Shown here one piece after another: positions 50,443 to 58,591 of a DNA stretch of 64,000 nt. The translations under genes were made by a program, and so were the position numbers. Each line of letters opens with the position of its first letter. The stretch's first letter is position 1. The stretch comes from DASUPK01 sp963804595 (lineage in GTDB: Bacteria > Actinomycetota > Thermoleophilia > Solirubrobacterales > 70-9). The notes below the pieces were generated by a model. It had not been told where the DNA came from and ran no database searches. It saw nothing but the letters and a program-made list of their open reading frames with translations. Where the stretch lies: assembly GCA_963804595.1 (NCBI GenBank), contig CAWDQZ010000020.1, forward strand, positions 88,718 through 152,717. The letters are read 5' to 3'.

Positions 50443-51418
50443 TCAGCTGGACCAGGCTGCCTCGACCGATAGTCCCGAAGAGGAAGCCGGGCTCACCCAC
50501 GGGGCGGAGCTCCACCTGGACGACCTGGACGCCGTCGTAGGAGCTGCGTTCGACTTGCACGTCCTTGACGAGGCGGGACATCGACTCGCGGCTGCGGGGA
50601 TCGCGGGCGCCCGGAGCCAGCGACGCCCTCAGACCGGCCTCGGCCCGGCGCGCCCTCTCCGCCGTGCCACCGAGCACGCAGAGGACCTCGCGATCGCGAT
50701 CGAGGCCGACCGCGACGAGCTCGATGCCGGTCTCGACCGAGAGCAGCAGCTTGTCCGGGATCATCCGGGCCGCGACGACATCGCCGAGGCAGTCGGCCGC
50801 CGCGCGGTAGATCGGCTGATCTATGAGTCGCCCGTTGCGGCCGAGAAGCGAGGCACGGGAGTTCTCGGAGATCGCGAGGACGGCGAAATCGGGACCGAAC
50901 GCGTCGCGCGCGCCGAGGCCGAGCACCCCCGAGCTGAGCAGCGGATCGGGAACCTGCGCATAGCCGCCCACGTCCACGAGAACGGCACCGTTTCCCGGCT
51001 TGCCGTGGCCGACGCGGGCGAGCGCGGACTGCAGCCCGGTGGCGCCGACTCCATCCATGCGCAGCCCGAAGGCGTATGAGCCTCCGACCGAGACGAGCCT
51101 GCGGGCAGCGAGCGGATCGAGACCGAAACGGCGGCGCAGCGCCGGAGCCGCCTCGACCACGCTCTGCGCGTTCGGGCCGAGCGCGCGCGCCATCAACTCC
51201 GGGTCGAGTCCGGCCAGCCTGGCCAGTCGTGGCTCGGTCCAACCGATCCCGAGCGATCCGTGCTCGCCGCCACCGCCGATCTGGGCCAGGGTGTCGGCCA
51301 GAGGGCCGGAGGGCGGCTGCCCGTCGGACCCGCCGCAGGCGACCGGGGCGAGGCAGAGGACCGCCAGCACGATTCCGAGGCCGACCCGCACGGCTAGCGA
51401 GCGTAGGCGAGCTCCCAC
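50429..51418 (-). CDS. Putative lipoprotein of unknown function
   Basis: The 329-residue product has a signal segment (VGLGIVLAVLCLAPVACGG) with lipobox APVAC, so Cys about 28 is probably lipidated. The mature part is long, with Gly/Ala/Leu-rich strands and helices (MARALGPNAQSVVEAAPALRRRF; VAVGLDRDREVLCVLGG). No known domain is recognised. Its start overlaps the end of the dipeptidase-like gene by 25 nt, so the two exported proteins are co-expressed. Confidence 0.65.
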   Translation of the reverse strand: MGARLRSLAVRVGLGIVLAVLCLAPVACGGSDGQPPSGPLADTLAQIGGGGEHGSLGIGWTEPRLARLAGLDPELMARALGPNAQSVVEAAPALRRRFGLDPLAARRLVSVGGSYAFGLRMDGVGATGLQSALARVGHGKPGNGAVLVDVGGYAQVPDPLLSSGVLGLGARDAFGPDFAVLAISENSRASLLGRNGRLIDQPIYRAAADCLGDVVAARMIPDKLLLSVETGIELVAVGLDRDREVLCVLGGTAERARRAEAGLRASLAPGARDPRSRESMSRLVKDVQVERSSYDGVQVVQVELRPVGEPGFLFGTIGRGSLVQLINGT

Positions 51419-53466
51419 ATCCGCAGATAGGCCTCGGCCGAGCGGAAGAGGGAGCGCAGGGCCGGGGTGCCGCCGTGCTGCTGCATGTCGGCGAGCAGGT
51501 CCGGGATCAGGCCGTAGTGCGCCACGCCGTCGGTGTTGAGATCGAAGGTCCGGCTGCCGGTCCGCTCACGCTGGAACACGACCTTGCCGTGGAACGAGCG
51601 GAAGGGGTAGGCCAGCGGCGTCTGAGCCGCGTCCTGTCGCGGACCCGGAAGGTCCGAGAAGCCGCCGGTGTCGGTGCCCAGGCCGACGCCGAAGTAGCGT
51701 CGTTTCGCCCGGTCCTGCTTCAGGGCCTCGATCTTCGCCGCGAGGTTCGGTGCCGTGTCGGGGGTGGCGGAGGCCATGCCGCCCAGTCGATAGAGGAGCC
51801 TGAGCTGCCCGGCGGTCCACGCGCCGCCCGTGCCCGTATGACCCGACACGAGCGGATAGCGGCGTCGCTTGGCGATCCGGAGCACGGCCTCGCGGGCCCA
51901 CTCCCCCATGTGGTCCATCTCGATCAGCATGTGGTTGGCCATCAGCCGCTTGATCAGGTACTTCCCGAGCGGCGTCAACCCGTTCGCGTTGCACTGGGTC
52001 CCGGGCGGATAGGTCGGCATCCCGGCCTGCGCCAGCGGCGCCGCGGCGGGGAAGAAGGAGGCGAGCACGTTCAGCTCGAGCGGGCTGAGCGTGCTGAGCT
52101 CCTCGCCCTGCCCGGGCTCCGGGCACGGGCCCGTGCGGAAATAGTGCCCGGTCTGGAACGCCTCGAGGATGTTGATGAAGGTCCCCTTGGCTCCCCCTTC
52201 GAGCGCCGACCCGCCGAAGGCGTTGTCCGTCCAGTGCATGGGGAACACGCTGCGCACACCGAGCCGGCGGGCGCTGCGAATGCCGCGGTCGACGTCCCGC
52301 CGCGTGCACTCGGGCTGGCCCATCTGCTCGCTGCAGTCGAAGAGGTTGGAGGACTCGATCCCGATCAAAACGGCCAGGCGGCCCTTCTCGATCGCCGTCC
52401 GCGCCTGGCGTGGGTTGTAGACGAGCCGGAACCAGCCCTTGCCCTTGCCGCCGGCCTGGGCGTCGACGTAGCCCTGCAGGGCACGAAGCGTCTGGATCTG
52501 CTGGCGCACCGCCTCGGTCTCGTCGCAGGAATGGACCTTTACCGGCTCGATCTCGCAGATCGGCTGGTCCTCGACCGTCTGGGCGACCACGAGCCGCTCG
52601 CCCGCCATCCAGGCCCGCTTCAGCCAAACGTAGTAGGTCTGCTGGTGGGTGATGGTGTCGTGGACCGGCCAGCCGGCGAAGGTCGGCCAGCCGTGCGTGT
52701 CGTGCGTGCCGAAGGGGAGGCCGGTGCGGAGCAGATTGCCGGTGACGTCGTCGCTCCCGTCGGGTCCATGCACCTCGGCGTCATGACCGAGCGCCTCGGT
52801 GATTCCGTACGGATCGAACGGCTCGCCATAGATGACCGCGCCGCCCGCGCGCTGGTTCGCCGTGATGTGCAGGTGCATGTCGGCGAAGCCCACAACGTTC
52901 CCCTTGCGATCGGTCCCGCGGAACGGCCTGCCGGTCGCGCCCACATCGGCCTCGGGGAAAGGGTCGCAGCCTCGCGTACGGCTGAGGACGAACGGCGCGA
53001 CGGCCCCGCGTCCATGGGCTCGGGGAGACAGGAGGGCCAGGTCTCCGGAGCGGGCGATGCCCAAGTGACGACCAGCGGAAGCCGAGAAGAGCGTCACCCT
53101 CCCCTTCGAGAGGAACGCGACGGACCACCGGGTCGCCGGGCCCGGAGTCTCGGCGCGTCCGACCGAGCCGCTCGCGGTTACGCCAAGCAACCTGCCACCC
53201 GGATCCTGAGGCAGGAAGCTCCCGAGCGTCACCGGCTTCCAGAAGAACGACGCGGCGCTCGACTTGCTGCGCTGGTCGGCTCGATAGCCGTCCCCACTGA
53301 TGCCGACGAACCTCCCCGTAGAGGAGGAGCGGAGGGCGAAGCAGGCGTTGGCCAGATGAGCCGGCTTGATCTCGCTCCCTGTGGGCACCGCGGGCGCGCT
53401 CGCCACGAGGGCGAGCGACGCGATCAGCGCGCCGAGGGCCAGACATCCGGTCACGCGTCGGTGCAT
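51394..53466 (-). CDS. Exported membrane-dipeptidase-like (amidohydrolase-fold) protein with an N-terminal beta-trefoil-like domain
   Basis: About 690 residues. A signal peptide (GCLALGALIASLALVASAPA) is followed by about 150 residues with repeated CFALRSSSTGRFVG / GRLLGVT / GRHLGIA strands, suggesting a beta-trefoil. The amidohydrolase-fold domain has the metal motif FADMHLH, IGIESSN, the downstream histidines in IEMDHMGEWA and SGHTGTGG, and the aspartate in GTDTGGFSD. These match M19-type dipeptidases. The substrate is unknown; an extracellular role is expected. TTG 53472 is an alternative start. Antisense reading frames over this gene are long but not credible. Confidence 0.8.
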   Translation of the reverse strand: MHRRVTGCLALGALIASLALVASAPAVPTGSEIKPAHLANACFALRSSSTGRFVGISGDGYRADQRSKSSAASFFWKPVTLGSFLPQDPGGRLLGVTASGSVGRAETPGPATRWSVAFLSKGRVTLFSASAGRHLGIARSGDLALLSPRAHGRGAVAPFVLSRTRGCDPFPEADVGATGRPFRGTDRKGNVVGFADMHLHITANQRAGGAVIYGEPFDPYGITEALGHDAEVHGPDGSDDVTGNLLRTGLPFGTHDTHGWPTFAGWPVHDTITHQQTYYVWLKRAWMAGERLVVAQTVEDQPICEIEPVKVHSCDETEAVRQQIQTLRALQGYVDAQAGGKGKGWFRLVYNPRQARTAIEKGRLAVLIGIESSNLFDCSEQMGQPECTRRDVDRGIRSARRLGVRSVFPMHWTDNAFGGSALEGGAKGTFINILEAFQTGHYFRTGPCPEPGQGEELSTLSPLELNVLASFFPAAAPLAQAGMPTYPPGTQCNANGLTPLGKYLIKRLMANHMLIEMDHMGEWAREAVLRIAKRRRYPLVSGHTGTGGAWTAGQLRLLYRLGGMASATPDTAPNLAAKIEALKQDRAKRRYFGVGLGTDTGGFSDLPGPRQDAAQTPLAYPFRSFHGKVVFQRERTGSRTFDLNTDGVAHYGLIPDLLADMQQHGGTPALRSLFRSAEAYLRMWELAYAR

Positions 53467-53510
53467 CAGCAACGAACTAAATCACTCTCCGTTGAGCGGC
53501 CCTGCCTCGG

Positions 53511-54563
53511 TCAGGCGTGCAGCTCGGCCAGCGAGTCGGCCTCCTCGCGCAGCTCGCGCTTGGCGGCCGCGTCGAGCTTGCCGAACGGCGTCGTCCTGAC
53601 CTTTCCCTTCTCATAGTTCCACGTGCCGGCCACCCGCCCGTCGACCATGAAGGTCGGCACAGACTGGGGAGTCCTGGCGTTGAAGACCTTGGGCCGGTGC
53701 TCCTCGGCCAGGATGCCCGTCCGGCGGGCGTGGACGAGGAGGCTCGCGTCCCAGGTCGGCAGGAAGCGCACCGGGGCCGGAGTCTCGGGGTCCGGCAGCG
53801 GCGCTCGCGGCAGGTCCACCAGCGGGGCGCCGTCCTCGGCCTGGAACTGCCGCAGTTTGACCCTGTCGAGCACCGGAGCCACCCGTTTCGGCGGCAGGCC
53901 GGCCCAGTTGGCGATCTCGTCGAGCGACGAGGGCCCGAAGCCGCCCAGATAGCGCTTGACGAGCAGCTCGATGCCGTCCTCCTCGTCCAACTTGGGGGGC
54001 GGCGGGCCGAGCCAATGCTCCGCCGCGGCGTAGAGGTCCGCCCGACGCCGATCCCAGGTTCCGGAGGGAGGCGCCCTGACCAGGTCGATCCACATGTTCA
54101 CTCCGTTGGTGATCACGCTGTCCGAGCCGAGCAGCTCGTGGATCTCCTTGCGGCTCATCATCCCGTCGCCGAGGCGCGCACTCAGCCTCCGGGCGGCGGA
54201 GGACGCCTGCTTGGCGCTGTAGCCCCGCTTCGCCCGGCCGTCGACCCACGCCTCGCGGCGTGATCTCCTGATTCCGATCGCGATCGGCCAGTAGTCCGCC
54301 CTCGAGACCAGATGGATGGTCGCGCGCATCAGCGTGCCCTGGGCGACGCCCCCGCGCTCCAGAGCCCGATCGAGCTGCGCCCGCTCAAAAGTCTCCATCC
54401 TGCTCCAGAGCCCGATGTACATCGAGGGCGCGTACTGAGCCTGCAGCGTGCCCATCCGCTCCAGGACCTTCGGGATAGGTGCGCTGCTCCGCTCGAGCAG
54501 CAGCTGCCGCGCCAACAGGGCGCGATTCAACTCATTCTCGCCCAGTGTCCGCTCTCGGCTCAC
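53511..54563 (-). CDS. Winged-helix DNA-binding protein related to the DNA glycosylase AlkZ
   Basis: The 350-residue product belongs to the HTH_42 (PF06224) family. It contains the QxQ motif in MGTLQAQYAPSMYIGLW (Gln about 40 and 42) at the position of the catalytic glutamines of Streptomyces AlkZ, which unhooks DNA crosslinks. It also has GTLMRATIHLVSRADY and KRYLGGFGPSSLDEIANWAG (tandem winged helices), and a C-terminal domain with TFMVDGRVAGTWNYEKGKV. Other members may act on other alkylated bases, so crosslink repair is inference. GTG 54563 has TAGCCT 6 nt upstream. Confidence 0.85.
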   Translation of the reverse strand: MSRERTLGENELNRALLARQLLLERSSAPIPKVLERMGTLQAQYAPSMYIGLWSRMETFERAQLDRALERGGVAQGTLMRATIHLVSRADYWPIAIGIRRSRREAWVDGRAKRGYSAKQASSAARRLSARLGDGMMSRKEIHELLGSDSVITNGVNMWIDLVRAPPSGTWDRRRADLYAAAEHWLGPPPPKLDEEDGIELLVKRYLGGFGPSSLDEIANWAGLPPKRVAPVLDRVKLRQFQAEDGAPLVDLPRAPLPDPETPAPVRFLPTWDASLLVHARRTGILAEEHRPKVFNARTPQSVPTFMVDGRVAGTWNYEKGKVRTTPFGKLDAAAKRELREEADSLAELHA

Positions 54564-54569
54564 ACCCGC

Positions 54570-54575
54570 AGGCTA
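54570..54575 (-). promoter_or_regulatory. Candidate -10 element TAGCCT before the AlkZ-like gene
   Basis: On the minus strand TAGCCT ends 6 nt before GTG 54563; no Shine-Dalgarno sequence lies between. Confidence 0.4.
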
Positions 54576-54645
54576 TTGAGGCGGGAATGGCGATTGAGCT
54601 CGTACGTCTCCGATGGGTGGTTTGCAGGCATTTCGACCGTCCGGT

Positions 54646-54666
54646 GAAAACGGACAGCCCGTTTTC
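54646..54666 (+). promoter_or_regulatory. Perfect 8-bp dyad in the amt leader
   Basis: GAAAACGG-ACAGC-CCGTTTTC lies about 100 nt before the amt start, in an otherwise gene-free 206-nt region. It may be an operator or an RNA hairpin controlling nitrogen genes. No established nitrogen-regulator consensus was matched with certainty. Confidence 0.3.
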
Positions 54667-54769
54667 CGACAGCCGTCCAAAGATCGGCCGCGAGGGCGCT
54701 CATACGGTGGCAGCCGACGCAAACCGCGACCGCCGCAGGCTGCCTCGGCGGGCATGGAAAGGAAGGGAA

Positions 54770-56233
54770 ATGAGTCGAAAGTTCCTCTGGGCCCTGGCCC
54801 TTGCAGGGGTATTGGTGCTCGCGCTGCCCACCGCGGCGTTCGCCCAGGACCCCACGCTCAACGACACGATCTCATCGCTGAACACGCTGTGGGTCGTCGT
54901 CGCCGGCGTCCTGGTGATGTTCATGCAGGCTGGGTTCGCTCTGCTCGAAATCGGGTTCTCCCGCATGAAGAACGCAGGGGCCGGGGTCGCCAAGATCCTG
55001 GTCAACTACTCGATCGCCTCCATCGCCTACTGGGCGGTCGGATTCGCGCTCGCCTTCGGCGGCGCCGGCGCGATCGCCGGCACGCACGGGTTCTTCCTCA
55101 ACGTGAGCGGAGATCCCGCGCAGGCGGCGTCGCAGATTCCCCTGCTGGGCGTCGTCAACATCAGCCCGGCGGCACTGCTGTTCTTCCAGTTCGTCTTCTG
55201 CGCCGTCTCCCTGGCGATCATCTGGGGCACGACGCTGGAGCGGATCAAGTTCGCCGCCTACGTGATCTACGCGATCATCTTCAGCGCGCTGATCTATCCG
55301 ATCATCAGCCACTGGATCTTCGGCGGTGGCTGGCTGCAGGCCAATCTCGGCATGCAGGACTTCGCCGGATCGACGGTCGTCCATCTGATCGGCGCGACCG
55401 GTGCCCTCGCCGCCCTGTTGCTGCTCGGTGCGCGTCGCGGGAAGTACGGACCTGACGGCAAGCCGCGGGCGATCCCGGGGCACTCGATGCCGCTCGTGGG
55501 GCTCGGCATACTGATCCTGTGGCTCGGCTGGTTCGGCTTCAATCCCGGTTCGACGCTGGCCGCGCTGGGCAATCGGTTCGCGGAGGTCGCGCTGGTCACC
55601 AACCTGGCGGCTGCCGCGGGCGTGATCACCGCGGTGAGCACGATGTACCTGATGCGGAAGACCATCGACATCGGCATGGCCGGCAACGGCGCGATCGCGG
55701 GACTCGTCGCGATCACCGCCCCCTCCGGCTATGTCGAGTTCTGGGCCGCACCGATCATCGGTGCGATCGCGGGAGTCGTCGTAGTGTTCGGCGTCCTGAC
55801 CATCGACAAGTACCTCGACGATCCGGTCGGCGCGCTCTCCGCGCACGGCCTCGCCGGCATCGTGGGCACGCTGTGCTGCGGGATCTTCACCTCCCCGCGG
55901 CTCGCGGAGCTCAACGGCGTCGGGGATCCGGGGCTCTGGTACAGCGGCAGCTTCCACCAGCTGGGCGTTCAGGCCCTCGGAATCGCCGTTGCGTTCGTCT
56001 CGGTGTTCGTGGTGTCCTACATCGTGTTCTTCGCGATCAAGCACACGATCGGTCTCCGCGTGACGCCAGAGGAAGAGGACGCCGGGCTGGACCTCTCCGA
56101 GCACGGCATGTACGGCTACCCCGAGCAGTTCATCCCACAGCCCGAGTACCCGGGTGCGGCGAGCGGGCCCCTGCCCGTTGGCCAGCCGGCTCTCGGTACC
56201 ACGGCGATGACCGCGGACGCCAACGCCAAGTGA
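54770..56233 (+). CDS. amt: Ammonium transporter (Amt)
   Basis: Amt moves ammonium across the membrane as a trimer controlled by PII. The 487-residue product has a signal-like first segment ending AFAQD, then eleven predicted helices. Family motifs are FMQAGFALLEIGFSRMKN (split: FMQAGFALLE; GFSRMKNAG), DFAGSTVVHLIGATGALAAL (pore His about 196), GWFGFNPGS (about 260-268), and the second pore His in LSAHGLAGIVGTL. The cytosolic tail has GLDLSEHGMYGYPEQF. ATG 54770 has GGAAGGG 4-5 nt upstream. glnK follows after 10 nt. Confidence 0.95.
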   Translation: MSRKFLWALALAGVLVLALPTAAFAQDPTLNDTISSLNTLWVVVAGVLVMFMQAGFALLEIGFSRMKNAGAGVAKILVNYSIASIAYWAVGFALAFGGAGAIAGTHGFFLNVSGDPAQAASQIPLLGVVNISPAALLFFQFVFCAVSLAIIWGTTLERIKFAAYVIYAIIFSALIYPIISHWIFGGGWLQANLGMQDFAGSTVVHLIGATGALAALLLLGARRGKYGPDGKPRAIPGHSMPLVGLGILILWLGWFGFNPGSTLAALGNRFAEVALVTNLAAAAGVITAVSTMYLMRKTIDIGMAGNGAIAGLVAITAPSGYVEFWAAPIIGAIAGVVVVFGVLTIDKYLDDPVGALSAHGLAGIVGTLCCGIFTSPRLAELNGVGDPGLWYSGSFHQLGVQALGIAVAFVSVFVVSYIVFFAIKHTIGLRVTPEEEDAGLDLSEHGMYGYPEQFIPQPEYPGAASGPLPVGQPALGTTAMTADANAK

Positions 56234-56243
56234 GGAGGTGAAC

Positions 56244-56612
56244 ATGAAGAAGATCGAGGCATTCATCCGTCACGAGGCGTTCGAGCCGATCCGGACCGAG
56301 CTGCTCGACAAGGGATTCCCCTCCCTGTCGATCGGCGAGGTGAAGGGGTCCGGGCGCCAGAAGGGCGTCGTCGAGACCTATCGCGGCTCGAGTCTGACCG
56401 TCAACGTGCGACCGAAGCTCAAGGTGGAGGTCGTGGTCGAGGACAAGGACAAGGGCCTCGTCGTCGAGACGATCCTGAGGCACGCCCGGACGGGCGACGT
56501 CGGGGACGGGAAGATCTTCGTCCTGCCGGTTGAGGAGGCGATTCGCATCCGCACCGGCGAGGAGGGCGAAGCGGTGCTGCAGGCGCACCAGGAAGAGGAA
56601 ATTCCCGCCTAG
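56244..56612 (+). CDS. glnK: PII signal protein (GlnK/GlnB) lacking the modifiable T-loop tyrosine
   Basis: PII proteins sense ATP/ADP and 2-oxoglutarate and block Amt. The 122-residue product has MKKIEAFIRHEAFEPIR, VKGSGRQKG (ATP/2-oxoglutarate site, about 33-41), a T-loop YRGSSLTVNVRPK, the B-loop TGDVGDGKIFV and the C-loop IRIRTGEEG. In standard numbering residue 51, the tyrosine that is uridylylated or adenylylated, is leucine, so that control is absent. ATG 56244 with GAGGAGG upstream is preferred over GTG 56238. It lies 10 nt after amt, the classic amt-glnK pair. Confidence 0.94.
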   Translation: MKKIEAFIRHEAFEPIRTELLDKGFPSLSIGEVKGSGRQKGVVETYRGSSLTVNVRPKLKVEVVVEDKDKGLVVETILRHARTGDVGDGKIFVLPVEEAIRIRTGEEGEAVLQAHQEEEIPA

Positions 56613-56634
56613 ACGCAAACGCCGTTCAGAGCAT

Positions 56635-56663
56635 CCGGGGCCGGGCCGTGAGCCCGGCCCCGG
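56635..56663 (+). terminator. Strong GC hairpin after amt-glnK
   Basis: CCGGGGCCGGGC-CGTGA-GCCCGGCCCCGG is a perfect 12-bp stem with a 5-nt loop, 22 nt after the glnK stop. There is no T tract, as is common for actinobacterial hairpin terminators. Confidence 0.75.
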
Positions 56664-56722
56664 TGCGTTCCGAGGTCGAAACGGCGTGAACGCCCGCTGG
56701 CTCGGCCGGATTCAGCGGTCAA

Positions 56723-56728
56723 TACCCT
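56723..56728 (+). promoter_or_regulatory. Candidate -10 element TACCCT before metF
   Basis: AATACCCT ends 7 nt before the metF ATG, with no Shine-Dalgarno sequence between, suggesting leaderless transcription. Confidence 0.4.
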
Positions 56729-56735
56729 TGCCTGG

Positions 56736-57656
56736 ATGAGAATCGACGAAATCCTCGCCTCCTCACGGCCGGTCTTCTCGGTCGAGTTCTTCCCTCCCAA
56801 GACAGAGGAGGGGCGCGAGATGCTGTTCGAGACCGTCGACGTGCTTCGCAAGCTCGGGCCGAGCTTCTTCTCGGTCACCTACGGAGCCGGCGGCGCGACG
56901 CGCGAGGGGACCGTGGAGATCACCCGCGAGATCCGCGACCAACACGGAGTCGAGGCGATGGCGCACCTGAGCTGCGTGGGCGAGACCAGGGAGAACCTGC
57001 GCGAGATCGTCGATGAGATCGCCGCTGCCGGAATCGAGAACATCCTGGCGTTGCGCGGCGACCCGCCTCGCGGTCAGAGCGACTTCGACCAGCCCGACGG
57101 TGGGCTCGCCAGCGCCGCCGACCTCACGGCCCTGATCAGCGAGAGGCATTCGGGGATCGCGATTGGAGGTGCCTGCTTCCCCGAGGTCCACCCAGAGGCC
57201 GCCAGCATGGACGCCGACATCGCCTACCTGAAGACCAAGGTCGACAACGGTGCGAGCTTCCTGATCACGCAGCTCTTCTACGACAACCGGTCCTACTTCG
57301 ACTTCGTTCCCGCGGCGCGGGCGGCCGGCATCGAGGTGCCGATCATCCCGGGGATCATGCCGATGACCCGCTACCAGCAGATCGCGCGAATCGCCGACCT
57401 CTGCCAGGCGAGGATTCCCGACCCCCTCTCGGAGGCCATGGAGGCGGCAGACGGCAACGAACAGGCGGAGTTCGGGATCGGAGTCGCCTACGCCGCGCAG
57501 CAGTGCGCGGAGCTTCTGCGCGCCGGGGCGCCCGGAATCCACTTCTACGCGCTCAACCGCTGGCCGGCAACGCGGGCGATCCTCGCGGCGCTCCAGGCGG
57601 CAAAGCCGTGGAACACGGGACCTTTCGAGGAACCGGCGACGGTTCGAACGACCTGA
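56736..57656 (+). CDS. metF: 5,10-Methylenetetrahydrofolate reductase
   Basis: MetF reduces methylene-THF to methyl-THF for methionine synthesis. The 306-residue TIM-barrel flavoprotein has FSVEFFPPKTEEGRE (catalytic Glu about 22), SVTYGAGGATREGT, LALRGDPPRGQSDF (folate and FAD region), ITQLFYDNRSYFDF, IPGIMPMTRYQQI, and GIHFYALNRWPAT near the C terminus. These are the standard landmarks and the length is normal. It stands alone; no met genes neighbour it. Confidence 0.96.
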   Translation: MRIDEILASSRPVFSVEFFPPKTEEGREMLFETVDVLRKLGPSFFSVTYGAGGATREGTVEITREIRDQHGVEAMAHLSCVGETRENLREIVDEIAAAGIENILALRGDPPRGQSDFDQPDGGLASAADLTALISERHSGIAIGGACFPEVHPEAASMDADIAYLKTKVDNGASFLITQLFYDNRSYFDFVPAARAAGIEVPIIPGIMPMTRYQQIARIADLCQARIPDPLSEAMEAADGNEQAEFGIGVAYAAQQCAELLRAGAPGIHFYALNRWPATRAILAALQAAKPWNTGPFEEPATVRTT

Positions 57657-57664
57657 GGCACGCC

Positions 57665-57670
57665 TAGACT
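57665..57670 (+). promoter_or_regulatory. Candidate -10 element TAGACT before the hydrolase gene
   Basis: TAGACT ends 10 nt before ATG 57681; no Shine-Dalgarno sequence is seen. Confidence 0.35.
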
Positions 57671-57680
57671 CGTTGATCAG

Positions 57681-58562
57681 ATGGCCGAGTTCGACCACAA
57701 CGGCTTCCGCATCTCCTACGACGAGTACGGCGACGGCGAGCGGCCGCTGGTCCTGATCCACGGCCTGCTGATGAACCGCCGGATGTTCGACCGGCTCGGT
57801 CCCGCCATGGCGGAGCGCGGCAACCGCGTCATCACGATCGATCTGCTCGGCCACGGGCGCTCGGACCGGCCGGCGGACATGTCGCAGTACTCCATGACCT
57901 TCTTCGCGCGGCAGGTCGAGGGCCTACTCGACCATCTCGATCTCAGCGACGCCGTGATCGGCGGCACCTCGCTGGGCGCCAACGTCTCGCTCGAGCTCGC
58001 CTACCTGGAGCCGAAGCGGGTGAAGGCGATGATGGTCGAGATGCCGGTCCTGGACGACGCGCTACTGGCCGCCGCGGTGATCTTCACCCCGATGATGGTC
58101 ACGCTGCGGTTCGGCGAGCCGGTCCTGAAGCTGGTCGCAGCCAGCGCCAGGAGGATCCCGCGGAGCAACCCCCTGCTCGACATCGGGCTCGACTGGATCA
58201 GGCAGGATCCCGCCCCCTCCGAGGCGATCCTCGAGGGCCTCTTCCTGGGCTCCTCGGCGCCCCACCGTCAGTTCCGCGTCCAGATGGAGCAGCCGGCGCT
58301 GGTCATCGGTCATCACGCCGACCCTCTTCACCCCTTCTCGGACGCCGGCATGCTGGCCGAGGAGATGCCCAACGCCAGGCTGATCGAGGCAAACTCGATC
58401 TTCGAATGGCGGATCAGCCCGAAGCGGCTCGATGGGGAGCTCGCCCGATTCCTGGACGACGTCTGGCAGGAGCAGCCGACGACCGATTCCTCGGGCACGG
58501 GCGCGGCCGCACCGTCCTCTTCGGCGGCCCCGCGTACCGCCGCCGGACATAGCGAAGCTTGA
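57681..58562 (+). CDS. Alpha/beta-hydrolase
   Basis: The 293-residue product has the oxyanion HGLLMNRRMF (about 28-37), ITIDLLGHGRSDRP (about 54-67), the nucleophile elbow GGTSLGANVS (Ser about 98), an acidic residue in VIGHHADPLHPF, and a C-terminal tail of about 30 Ser/Ala/Pro-rich residues. The usual C-terminal catalytic His is not obvious: the region reads EANSIFEWRISPKRL. This raises the possibility of altered catalysis. The substrate is unknown. Confidence 0.82.
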   Translation: MAEFDHNGFRISYDEYGDGERPLVLIHGLLMNRRMFDRLGPAMAERGNRVITIDLLGHGRSDRPADMSQYSMTFFARQVEGLLDHLDLSDAVIGGTSLGANVSLELAYLEPKRVKAMMVEMPVLDDALLAAAVIFTPMMVTLRFGEPVLKLVAASARRIPRSNPLLDIGLDWIRQDPAPSEAILEGLFLGSSAPHRQFRVQMEQPALVIGHHADPLHPFSDAGMLAEEMPNARLIEANSIFEWRISPKRLDGELARFLDDVWQEQPTTDSSGTGAAAPSSSAAPRTAAGHSEA

Positions 58563-58573
58563 ATCTCAACCGC

Positions 58574-58579
58574 TAGCCT
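58574..58579 (+). promoter_or_regulatory. Candidate -10 element TAGCCT before the DUF3105 gene
   Basis: TAGCCT ends 12 nt before ATG 58592, at the outer edge of the spacing seen elsewhere in the window. Confidence 0.3.
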
Positions 58580-58591
58580 CTTCGCTCCCTG

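Noticed and set aside
51076..53616. An 846-codon open frame on the plus strand opposite the dipeptidase-like gene
   Set aside because: It is an antisense shadow; the minus-strand frame has a signal peptide and metal-binding motifs, the plus-strand one has only Arg/Ala/Gly-rich low complexity.
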